Positions 14,416 through 20,586 of a stretch of DNA of 21,112 nt are shown here, one piece after another (positions within the stretch are counted from its first letter, which is position 1; every line of letters begins with the position of its first letter). This DNA is from VFJL01 sp043752345. Its GTDB lineage: Bacteria > Pseudomonadota > Gammaproteobacteria > Burkholderiales > Nitrosomonadaceae. The stretch is taken from assembly GCA_043752345.1 (NCBI GenBank), contig JAYUYT010000132.1, forward strand, positions 1-21,112. The letters are read 5' to 3'. The notes under the pieces are model-generated. The model was not told the origin of the DNA. It saw only the letters and a list, made by a program, of their open reading frames with translations, and did no database searches. Both the position numbers and the translations under genes were made by a program.

Positions 14416-16050
14416 CGCGTAGCTCGGATAATGGGGGTCGTACATTTGTTCTCTCACATACTCCAGCACATCCTCGGGCCGCGGTTTGGCGGCAAGACCA
14501 CGCTGGTATGCAACCTCGGCGACCGCTGCCGCGATCTGCGCGGACACTTCGCGAATATGCGCCAGGGGCGGATAGAGGCTGCCCTGATCAAGGTCGGCCG
14601 GGGTTACTTGCGCCGCCAGCGTGTGAGCGGCGGCAAGGAACATCTCGTCGATGATGCGCGTGGCGCCACAGGCAATTGCGCCCAGCCCGACACCCGGAAA
14701 GATGTACGAGTTATTGCCTTGACGCGGCACCAGCGTTTTGCCGCCCACTTGCACCGGCGCGAAGGGGCTGCCGCCCGCAAACAGGGCACGGCCGTCAGTC
14801 CCGCTGTAGGCCTGTTCGGCGCTGCATTCCGCTTTTGAAGTGGGATTGGACAAGGCGAAGACGATGGGGCGGACGTTGCAATCAGCCATGGCGCGCAGCA
14901 CTTCCAGCGTAAAGGCACCACCGGCCGCGGCAACGCCGATAATGCCGGTGGGCCGGAGCGTCTGCACCACTGCAAGAAAATCCCCCACGGGCGCATGCTC
15001 ATGCGCGTACGGCAGTTTCTGTGGCGTAAGGCCGGTACGCGCTTTCACCACCAGCCCTTGCGAATCGACCAGCCAGCAGCGCTTGCGTGCATCCGTCTGA
15101 TTCATGCCCGACGCGACCAGTGCGGTCACGATGAGGTCAGCGATGCCCGTGGCCGCTCCTCCCGCACCGAGGAACAGAAATTTCTCATCGGCAAGCTGGC
15201 TGCCCTTGATGCGCAATGCCGACAGCACACCGGCCACGGCAACGGCCGCCGTGCTTTGTATGTCATCGTTGAACGTGCAGATCCGGTTGCGATACTTCTC
15301 CAGCAAGCGGAATGCGTTGTGGTTGGCAAAATCCTCAAACTGGATAATCACGTGCGGAAACACTTCGTGCGCCGCCGTGATGAATTCCTCGATTAATTCA
15401 TCGTAGGCCGGGCCGGTCACACGATGGCGGCGCAGGCCCACATAGTACGGGTCATTCAGGAGCGTTTCGTTGTTGGTGCCCATGTCGAGCATCACCGGCA
15501 GGCAAATCGCAGGGTCCACGCCCGCGCAGGCGGTATAAAGCGACAGCTTGCCGACCGGGATGCCCATGCCGTTGGCACCCTGATCGCCGAGTCCCAGAAT
15601 GCGCTCACCGTCGGTCACGACGATGATGCCGGCACTGAGCGGCCAGTTGCGCAGGATCGCGTCGATCCGGCCACGATCATTGATGCCGATAAACATGCCG
15701 CGCGGCCGCTGGAAAATATGGCCGAATCGCTCGCAGGCCAGCCCGACCGTCGGCGTGTAAATCAGCGGCTGAATTTCATCGATGTTGTCGCATACCACTC
15801 GGAAAAACAAAGCCTCATTGCGGTCGTGTAGCGCATTCAAGGCAACGAACTTTTCCAGCGGATCGGGCAGATTGCGCAAATTGTGCAGGAAGCGGATGGC
15901 CTGCTCATCCTGGCTAAAGACGTGCGGTGGCAGCAGGCCCCGCAGACCCAGCGCATCGCGTTCGGCTTCAGTAAAAGCAGTGCCCTTGTTAAGCAGCGGA
16001 TCGTGGAGCAACTGCACGCCCCGGGGCATCACGTGCGGTGCATCATTCAT
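14413..16050 (-). CDS. NAD-dependent malic enzyme (SfcA/MaeA type)
   Basis: This enzyme oxidatively decarboxylates malate to pyruvate and CO2 with NAD+, linking the TCA cycle to pyruvate. From the chosen ATG it has 545 residues, typical of the large bacterial/eukaryotic-type malic enzyme and unlike the phosphotransacetylase-fused MaeB. Motifs: YTPTVG with the catalytic Tyr98, GDQGANGMGIPVGKLSLY with Lys168, metal ligands in QFEDF (239-240) and NDDIQ (262-263), and the dinucleotide fold GAGGAATG at 295-302. I chose the ATG at 16050 because AGGAG (16059-16063) sits 8 nt upstream; the open frame extends 13 codons further to 16089 without support. The stop codon TAG is the first three bases of repeat copy A, so the last residues may have been altered by that element. 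Confidence 0.95.
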   Translation of the reverse strand: MNDAPHVMPRGVQLLHDPLLNKGTAFTEAERDALGLRGLLPPHVFSQDEQAIRFLHNLRNLPDPLEKFVALNALHDRNEALFFRVVCDNIDEIQPLIYTPTVGLACERFGHIFQRPRGMFIGINDRGRIDAILRNWPLSAGIIVVTDGERILGLGDQGANGMGIPVGKLSLYTACAGVDPAICLPVMLDMGTNNETLLNDPYYVGLRRHRVTGPAYDELIEEFITAAHEVFPHVIIQFEDFANHNAFRLLEKYRNRICTFNDDIQSTAAVAVAGVLSALRIKGSQLADEKFLFLGAGGAATGIADLIVTALVASGMNQTDARKRCWLVDSQGLVVKARTGLTPQKLPYAHEHAPVGDFLAVVQTLRPTGIIGVAAAGGAFTLEVLRAMADCNVRPIVFALSNPTSKAECSAEQAYSGTDGRALFAGGSPFAPVQVGGKTLVPRQGNNSYIFPGVGLGAIACGATRIIDEMFLAAAHTLAAQVTPADLDQGSLYPPLAHIREVSAQIAAAVAEVAYQRGLAAKPRPEDVLEYVREQMYDPHYPSYA

Positions 16051-16148
16051 GCTGAGTTCTCCTATAAGCAGGATGAGGTTGCAGGGCAAAAAGCTGCATC
16101 ATCTACGCTACCATTCCACCGCTACCCGCCGTTGCCAACATTGAAGTG

Positions 16149-16187
16149 AAAAAATGGCCGCCGCGAGCGAATTCATCATTCGCGCGG
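16149..16187 (-). terminator. probable terminator of the wrbA-cupredoxin operon
   Basis: On the minus strand CCGCGCGAAT (16178-16187) pairs with ATTCG..CGCGG (16161-16172) with a 2-nt bulge and a 5-nt loop, giving 10 bp. Six T residues follow at 16154-16149, after a 6-nt gap. The stem includes the last codons of the membrane protein gene 16176-16652. The gap before the T-run is longer than usual. Confidence 0.5.
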
Positions 16188-16652
16188 GTGCAATGCCTTG
16201 TAGACTCCGGCGCAAGAACCACCGAACACGGCATGAGCCGCCAGCGTGATCCAATCACGCGCTTCCGCAAACCACGGGAACAGCATTGTGAATCCGTACA
16301 TGTTAACCCCAAACAGTACCAGCCCGTAGCAGACTCCCACGAGCACTGCAGCCCGCATGCCGCACCGGGAGATGAAGCGGGCGAGGATTATGCTGTAGAC
16401 CATGGAAAGCGCAACATGAATCAAGGTCGCAACGGACATCACCATCCAATCAAACGTAGCCGGCGGCGGCAGGACACCGCTCCCCATGACGATCGCCGCG
16501 GCCAGGCGCGCGTCCCGATACAAGATTCCCGGCAGCACATCCCAACAAGCCCACCACAGAATGATTTGTACTGCGGTTGCGATAATTCCAGCAGCAACAC
16601 CCGCATAAATCGCCGCACGCCAGTTTATCGAAGGCCGTATCACTAATGACAT
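16176..16652 (-). CDS. small membrane protein, unknown (YagU-like topology)
   Basis: The 158-residue protein has four to five hydrophobic segments (about 12-36, 47-58, 67-93, 98-120 and 130-150), so it is an inner-membrane protein. The start NWRAAIYAGVAAGIIATAVQI resembles small betaproteobacterial membrane proteins often left as hypothetical; a distant likeness to YagU/DUF1440 proteins is possible. No transport or catalytic motif is visible. It begins 16 nt after the SRPBCC gene in the same direction and is followed by a probable terminator, so it is most likely the last gene of the wrbA operon. Confidence 0.75.
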   Translation of the reverse strand: MSLVIRPSINWRAAIYAGVAAGIIATAVQIILWWACWDVLPGILYRDARLAAAIVMGSGVLPPPATFDWMVMSVATLIHVALSMVYSIILARFISRCGMRAAVLVGVCYGLVLFGVNMYGFTMLFPWFAEARDWITLAAHAVFGGSCAGVYKALHPRE

Positions 16653-16668
16653 CGGGGGGCTGCGAATT

Positions 16669-17148
16669 TCAACTGTGCACCAGGCTCACCAGCCGGGCAT
16701 TTAACAGGCGCGCCATACCTTCCGCTCCCTGGCGCATTACTTGGTCGTGGTTCCATTTGAACAGGGGTCGCGCAATGGGCGCAATGATATTCATCCAGAG
16801 CCGATTGGTACGTACATGCCATTCATAACGCACCACGGTAACGCCGCCATCGTTGGAGAAACGCCAGCGCCCGACACCCTCCACTTCACCGCTCGCTCGG
16901 CCTTCGAGCAGCGAGAGCGGCACCGCGCGGGTGACACGCAGGTCGAAGGTGAGCCGATAGGGAAGCCGCCCTCTCCAGGTAAAGCGCCGCAGGCCGCCGA
17001 TGCCATCCACGTCTCCCGGATCAAACTCTTCCACTTTTTCCACTCCCTTCCACCATTGCGGCCAATACAGACAATGGGAAATCGCGTCGCACACCTGGAC
17101 TAGAGGTGCCTCGATTCGCCATTCGGTGACAAGATGAAATTCCGCCAT
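16669..17148 (-). CDS. SRPBCC (START/Bet v1-like) domain protein
   Basis: The 159-residue protein has the polyketide cyclase/START-like pattern: an N-terminal strand (FHLVTEWRIEAPLVQVCDAI), then WPQWWKGV, a series of beta strands (RRFTWRGRLPYRLTFDLRV, GRWRFSNDGGVTVVRYEWHV) and a long C-terminal helix (KWNHDQVMRQGAEGMARLL). Such helix-grip folds bind lipids or other hydrophobic ligands; the ligand here cannot be told. There is no signal peptide, so it should be cytosolic. It lies 6 nt after the LolA-like gene and 16 nt before the membrane protein gene, fitting co-transcription. Confidence 0.87.
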   Translation of the reverse strand: MAEFHLVTEWRIEAPLVQVCDAISHCLYWPQWWKGVEKVEEFDPGDVDGIGGLRRFTWRGRLPYRLTFDLRVTRAVPLSLLEGRASGEVEGVGRWRFSNDGGVTVVRYEWHVRTNRLWMNIIAPIARPLFKWNHDQVMRQGAEGMARLLNARLVSLVHS

Positions 17149-17154
17149 GCCGCT

Positions 17155-17778
17155 TTATTGGTCGAAGAAACCATCGGAAAACTCGGGGTTGAGCTTCAAC
17201 TCGTCCATCTCTACCACCTCAATCAATTGTCCATTCACATCGTGACTCGATACCTTGAAAGGGAAGCCGGTGGTACGGTCCAACCACAACTGGTAGAGCG
17301 CTATGGCCCCGATCGAGAAGCCATCGCCGCCTTCTACCGCAATGTGCAACGTTTCATGTCCGCCGGCCGTCTCCATGCCGAGTACCTCGGTTCTCCCGTG
17401 TTCCTGCAGTGCCTTCACATTCTGGTAAAGGGCTCCCACATCCGAGCGGTCCACCCGCTGGCCCGTAGAACTTTGAATCAGACGATTCTCCGGACTCAAG
17501 CTCAGCGCAGGGAAGCTGCGATAGCCGAAAGGCCACAGCTTCGCTTGTTTGGTGTCAGGATTATAAATAAGCACAGCCCCTTTGAACGGCGTTACATATT
17601 CCATCCGGACATGGCCAGGCTGCTTGAAGTAATAGCGCATGATTTCAGCTTTGCCGCCGCTCACGGATTTCACCGTCACCTGATAAGCCGTGATCTTCTG
17701 GTAATAATCAATCGCCGTCTGGATCGGGTTCGCGGGATCGGTGAAAAACAGCGCCACAGTCAATACTGCTCCCAACAT
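17155..17778 (-). CDS. LolA-like exported protein (DUF1571-type)
   Basis: The 207-residue product starts with a short hydrophobic leader (MLGAVLTVALFFTDPANP) and then TAIDYYQKITAYQVTVKSVSG, RYYFKQPGHVRMEYVTPFKGAVLIYNPDTKQ and a LSLSPENRLIQSSTGQRVDRSD segment. This is the pattern of LolA/LolB-fold proteins of the DUF1571 type, whose half-barrel binds lipid acyl chains. A role in moving lipid or lipoprotein in the periplasm is plausible but unproven; it is not the canonical LolA. Its ATG follows the cupredoxin stop by 4 nt, showing tight coupling. The leader has no basic residue at its start, so the true start could be elsewhere, although none better is visible. Confidence 0.78.
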   Translation of the reverse strand: MLGAVLTVALFFTDPANPIQTAIDYYQKITAYQVTVKSVSGGKAEIMRYYFKQPGHVRMEYVTPFKGAVLIYNPDTKQAKLWPFGYRSFPALSLSPENRLIQSSTGQRVDRSDVGALYQNVKALQEHGRTEVLGMETAGGHETLHIAVEGGDGFSIGAIALYQLWLDRTTGFPFKVSSHDVNGQLIEVVEMDELKLNPEFSDGFFDQ

Positions 17779-17782
17779 GGTC

Positions 17783-18169
17783 TTATGGGACTACCTCAAA
17801 GATACCCTTCATACCCTTTTCCTCATGGCTTTTGAAAAACGGCAGCTTGTTCCTGCAATAAAACCTATACTTTCTCACCGCCGTGGGGGTGAATTCAACA
17901 GTCCTGGCCTCGGTGCTCAAGGATTCGTCGAGCATGATCCCCGATTCCGGGATCTTCATGACGAAAGTATGCGGCACGATTCCCGATTCCCGCGTGATCG
18001 ACAATGCAACCGGCACGTTCACCTTTACGATGATGTGTTTGGGCATGAAGAAGTAACTGCCGCCGAGTATCTGTATTCGCTGCTTGCCGTCCGCGTCTAT
18101 TACCGCCCGCACGGTATCTGCCGGGGCGGCTTGCTCGGCGAAACCCGGCATCACCAGTAAGGCCGACAA
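17783..18169 (-). CDS. cupredoxin-like exported protein, start uncertain
   Basis: The product has a cupredoxin pattern: a strand with SYFFMPKHIIVKVNVPVALSI, then a type 1 copper set of His67 (VPHTF), Cys105 (YRFYCRN), His115 (FKSHEE) and Met120 (KGMKG), numbered from the TTG at 18169. It should carry electrons or copper in the periplasm. The start is a problem. From TTG the leader lacks a basic n-region, but the frame continues upstream as EKRRTLLIAILSALLVMPGFA, a textbook signal peptide. Between it and the in-frame TGA that ends wrbA (18224-18226) there is no ATG, GTG or TTG, only an ATT at 18215-18217. A rare start codon, a sequence error or recent loss of the start are all possible. LolA-like gene follows after 4 nt. 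Confidence 0.8.
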   Translation of the reverse strand: MSALLVMPGFAEQAAPADTVRAVIDADGKQRIQILGGSYFFMPKHIIVKVNVPVALSITRESGIVPHTFVMKIPESGIMLDESLSTEARTVEFTPTAVRKYRFYCRNKLPFFKSHEEKGMKGIFEVVP

Positions 18170-18223
18170 AATTGCGATTAATAGAGTGCGCCGCTTTTCA
18201 GCGCGCCCCTCGCCAATCGGTTG

Positions 18224-18826
18224 TCAGGCCGATTGCTTCTTGGCCACTTGCGCAACATGGGCTCCCTGGAAACGGGCAATTTTTATTTCGTTCTCTGACG
18301 GTTGACGGCTGCCATCGCCGCCAGCAAGAGTGCTCGCTCCATAGGGTGATCCGCCGGTGATTTCACTCATATTCATGATCTCCTGGCAGGAATAGGGAAC
18401 TCCCACGATGATCATGCCGTGATGCAGCAAGGTGGTGTGAAACGAGGTGATCGTGGTTTCCTGTCCACCGTGCTGCGTGGCTGTGGACGTGAATACGCTG
18501 CCCACTTTGCCAATCAAGCCACCGTTCAGCCACAACCGGCCGGTCTGGTCAAGAAAATTGCGCATCTGTGCGCACATGTTGCCAAAACGTGTCGGCGTGC
18601 CAAAGATGATCGCGTCGTAGTCCGGCAACTCACCCACTGTCGCGATCGGCGTCGCCTGATCGAGTTTGGCGCCGGCCTTGCGTGCCACGTCTTCCGGCAC
18701 CAGATCGGGCACGCGCTTGATGACAACCTCGGTACCTTCGACGCTGCGCGCACCCTCAGCCACTGCTTTCGCCATGATTTCGATGTGGCCATACATGCTG
18801 TAGTAAAGAACGAGAACTTTTGTCAT
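18224..18826 (-). CDS. wrbA: NAD(P)H:quinone oxidoreductase, WrbA type
   Basis: WrbA is a flavodoxin-like, FMN-binding tetramer that reduces quinones by two electrons, protecting against redox cycling. The 200-residue product starts MTKVLVLYYSMYGHIEIMA, with the FMN phosphate loop SMYGHIE at 10-16. It also has GTPTRFGNM at 76-84, STATQHGGQET near 114-124 and the typical C-terminal GGDGSRQPSENEIKIARFQG. I chose the ATG at 18826; the open frame continues a further 88 codons upstream, but through repeat copy B and with no family likeness. The leader has only a weak AAGAGA. The gene begins about 36 nt after the GTTAAAC box that ends the attC-like region. The cupredoxin follows in the same frame. 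Confidence 0.95.
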   Translation of the reverse strand: MTKVLVLYYSMYGHIEIMAKAVAEGARSVEGTEVVIKRVPDLVPEDVARKAGAKLDQATPIATVGELPDYDAIIFGTPTRFGNMCAQMRNFLDQTGRLWLNGGLIGKVGSVFTSTATQHGGQETTITSFHTTLLHHGMIIVGVPYSCQEIMNMSEITGGSPYGASTLAGGDGSRQPSENEIKIARFQGAHVAQVAKKQSA

Positions 18827-18861
18827 GTTGTATCTCTTCATTGTGCGTAGTCGTGCGCTGG

Positions 18862-18948
18862 GTTTAACGGAGTCTGGAATTGAGCGGCACCCCGGGGAAA
18901 TTGAGATGGATACAAACAGTGTAGCGAAGATTTCGAGCGGGCGCAGCC
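18862..18948 (-). repeat. dispersed repeat, copy B (upstream of wrbA)
   Basis: On the plus strand, 54 of the first 57 nt from 18877 match copy C (differences at the 19th, 21st and 39th bases). The copy then ends GGGCGCAGCC instead of GGGCGCGGCCTA. It forms the 3' half of the attC-like region 18862-19029 when read on the minus strand and ends in the heptamer GTTAAAC (18862-18868). Confidence 0.88.
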
Positions 18949-19029
18949 GCGAAACGGTGACCGTTTGAATGAGGGGTTGGTGGCGCTGTGCGCCGTTCCC
19001 TGAATGCGTTAATTCACGACCCGTTAAGC
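18862..19029 (-). other. attC-like recombination site
   Basis: Read on the minus strand, the region begins GCTTAAC (19023-19029, fits RYYYAAC) and ends GTTAAAC (18862-18868, fits GTTRRRY). The two boxes pair at 6 of 7 positions. The pairing continues with GG, an unpaired base, GTC, a 2-nt mismatch and GAATT, like the R and L boxes of attC with an extrahelical base. The inner part holds two more hairpins: GGCGC/GCGCC around TGT, and AAACGGT/ACCGTTT around one base near 18950-18965. The stop codon of the preceding gene (TAA, 19024-19026) lies in the first box, as is common for gene cassettes. At 168 nt it is longer than typical attC sites. Confidence 0.55.
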
Positions 19030-19535
19030 GGCGCGGCCTCCCGTTGAAAGAAGGGAAACAAAGGTTGCCGCGGTGACGAGCAGAAGCCACACGATACCAA
19101 GCATGAAGACGAGCGGAGCAGCCTCAGGGAAGTACCCCGCGGCGACGGCGAAGTTGGCACCAATCAATGGGTAGCCGCCTATAAAGAGCGGCCAAGCGAT
19201 GACCTTTTTTTGTACGCCGAACTCACCCCGGAGCGCTTCCACGTGGGCTATGCCCGAACCCAGCAGATGATAAAGTCCGAAAGCTCCATTGCCGATTTGC
19301 CAGACGAGACCCTGCTCAATGGTCGATTCCAGGAACACTGACATGACGAGCGAGAAGAACAGGACTCCCAGCGCGGTATACAACAGGTGGAATACTGCAG
19401 ATAATTCGTGAATACTGAGATCGCCTTGCGACCGGCGCCCCAGAACGAACACAACCCCGATGAACCCTGCGAGGGTCGCGGCAACTGTTGCGGAAGTGTG
19501 GAGAAGCTCGGAATACAATCGCGCCGCCTAACGGG
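19020..19535. repeat. 16-bp inverted repeats bracketing the membrane protein gene
   Basis: Positions 19020-19035 (CCCGTTAAGCGGCGCG) and 19520-19535 (CGCGCCGCCTAACGGG) are inverted repeats matching at 15 of 16 positions. They include the start-side GTTAGGC and the stop-side GCTTAAC boxes plus 6 more base pairs on the inside and 3 on the outside. Cassette boxes alone would explain only 7 bp, so the extra length is notable. Confidence 0.75.
19024..19518 (-). CDS. four-helix membrane protein in a cassette-like unit
   Basis: I do not recognise this 164-residue protein. Hydrophobic segments at about 10-27, 40-64, 105-127 and 132-157, with a weaker one near 72-92, suggest four or five membrane helices. 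One loop is basic (GRRSQGD). No catalytic or transport motif is seen. The start is TTG at 19516-19518, only 7 nt after the heptamer GTTAGGC (19526-19532), with no ribosome-binding site. The stop TAA is part of GCTTAAC, the first box of the attC-like region. Short leader, missing ribosome-binding site, stop in the box and orphan content are all typical of integron gene cassettes. It separates rluB from wrbA on the same strand. Confidence 0.72.
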   Translation of the reverse strand: MYSELLHTSATVAATLAGFIGVVFVLGRRSQGDLSIHELSAVFHLLYTALGVLFFSLVMSVFLESTIEQGLVWQIGNGAFGLYHLLGSGIAHVEALRGEFGVQKKVIAWPLFIGGYPLIGANFAVAAGYFPEAAPLVFMLGIVWLLLVTAATFVSLLSTGGRAA

Positions 19536-19614
19536 GCCGCGAATTGAGCGGCACCCCGAGAAAATTGAGATGGATACAGACAGTGTAGCGAAGATTTAGC
19601 GCGGGCGCGGCCTA
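19526..19614 (-). repeat. dispersed repeat, copy C (after rluB)
   Basis: On the minus strand the copy begins at the rluB stop codon (TAGGCCGCGCCC, 19603-19614) and ends CGCGGCCCCGTTAGGC (19526-19541). CGGGG-CCGC pairs with GCGG-CA-CCCCG around GAATTGA next to the heptamer, making a stable hairpin. The edge at the stop codon is shared with copy A (GCRTAGGCCGCGCCC, R being A or G), although rluB and the malic enzyme gene are unrelated. Confidence 0.88.
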
Positions 19615-20427
19615 TGCGACCAGCTCCAGCAATCGCTTCACTTCCACCTCGTCCAGTTCCATCGATTTTCCGCGCTTGAGGCGCGGCGGCAGATTGATCG
19701 GGCCGAAGCGCACCCGGGTAAGGCGGCTGACCATCTGCCCCGCCGCTGCAAACATGCGGCGCACCTCGCGGTTCTTTCCTTCTTTCAATATTACCCGGTA
19801 CCAGTGATTGGAACCCTCGCCGCCCTGATCCGACAAAAGTTCGAATTTCGCCAGACCGTCTTCCAGTTCGATGCCGCTGGTCAATTGCGTCATCTGCTCC
19901 GGAGTCAGGCGCCCCATGATGCGCACCGCATATTCGCGCTCGACTTCAAAGCGCGGGTGCATCAAGCGGTTGGCCAGCTCGCCGTCGGTGGTAAAAATCA
20001 GCAGCCCGCTGGTGTTGAAATCCAGCCGGCCGATCGCGACCCATTTGGATGATTGCAGTTGCGGCAGCTTGTCGAATACTGACGGACGGCCTTGCGGATC
20101 ATCGCGGCTGACGATCTCGCCTTCCGGCTTGTGATACAGGATAACGCGCGGCAAGCGCTCGCCGAATTTGAGATGGATGGTACGCTTCCCTATCCGTACC
20201 ACGTCTTCCGGCCCGGCGCGGCTGCCGACTTCCGCTGCCTTGCCGTTGATGGTCACTTGGCCAGTGGCAATCAATTCTTCCATCTCTCGCCGCGACCCCA
20301 GCCCTGCCTGCGCCAGCAGCTTGTGCAGCTTGTGCGTAACACCTGGCGCGGACGCAGGAGCAATTCTGGCGCTGGTTGATACCGGCGTTTTCTTTTTTAT
20401 CGGTCTGATCGGTCTGCTGACTTTCAT
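19612..20427 (-). CDS. rluB: 23S rRNA pseudouridine synthase B
   Basis: RluB makes pseudouridine 2605 in helix 90 of 23S rRNA. From the ATG at 20427 it has 271 residues: a basic N-terminal stretch, an S4 RNA-binding domain at about 32-76 (HKLLAQAGLGSRREMEELI), and a catalytic domain with GRLDFNTSGLLIFTTDGELANRL, in which Asp136 is the nucleophile. It also has the C-terminal EGKNREVRRMF signature. I chose MKVSRP because the 44 upstream codons of open frame do not look like the family; the ribosome-binding site is weak (GAGAAAC). RluE and RluF are alternatives, but the S4 domain and the RluB-like sequence favour RluB. The stop is at the edge of repeat copy C. Confidence 0.9.
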   Translation of the reverse strand: MKVSRPIRPIKKKTPVSTSARIAPASAPGVTHKLHKLLAQAGLGSRREMEELIATGQVTINGKAAEVGSRAGPEDVVRIGKRTIHLKFGERLPRVILYHKPEGEIVSRDDPQGRPSVFDKLPQLQSSKWVAIGRLDFNTSGLLIFTTDGELANRLMHPRFEVEREYAVRIMGRLTPEQMTQLTSGIELEDGLAKFELLSDQGGEGSNHWYRVILKEGKNREVRRMFAAAGQMVSRLTRVRFGPINLPPRLKRGKSMELDEVEVKRLLELVA

Positions 20428-20586
20428 CTGTTTCTCAGTGTGGCAAGGCGTTAATGCCCAGCCTTTATTCCAATAGTTTGAGAGTGCAACGAAGCGGCTT
20501 CGGGTGAGCGCCGAAGACAGTGCCAATAGTACGACAAGGTATAAACAGGAAGCCAACAAAATATTGTCGGCAGAATTGAATTGTGA

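Noticed and set aside
18827..19090. An N-terminal extension of 88 residues on WrbA
   Set aside because: The frame is open, but it runs through repeat copy B and the 3' end of the neighbouring gene. The WrbA family begins MTKVLVLYY, and the known length fits the ATG at 18826.
14346..19600. CRISPR array from the repeated blocks
   Set aside because: Only three copies, spaced by kilobases and containing whole genes between them; no regular spacers and no cas genes.
20428..20559. A longer RluB with a hydrophobic N-terminus (start at 20559)
   Set aside because: RluB is a cytosolic rRNA enzyme without a leader; the added residues have no family support and the ATG at 20427 gives the normal basic N-terminus.
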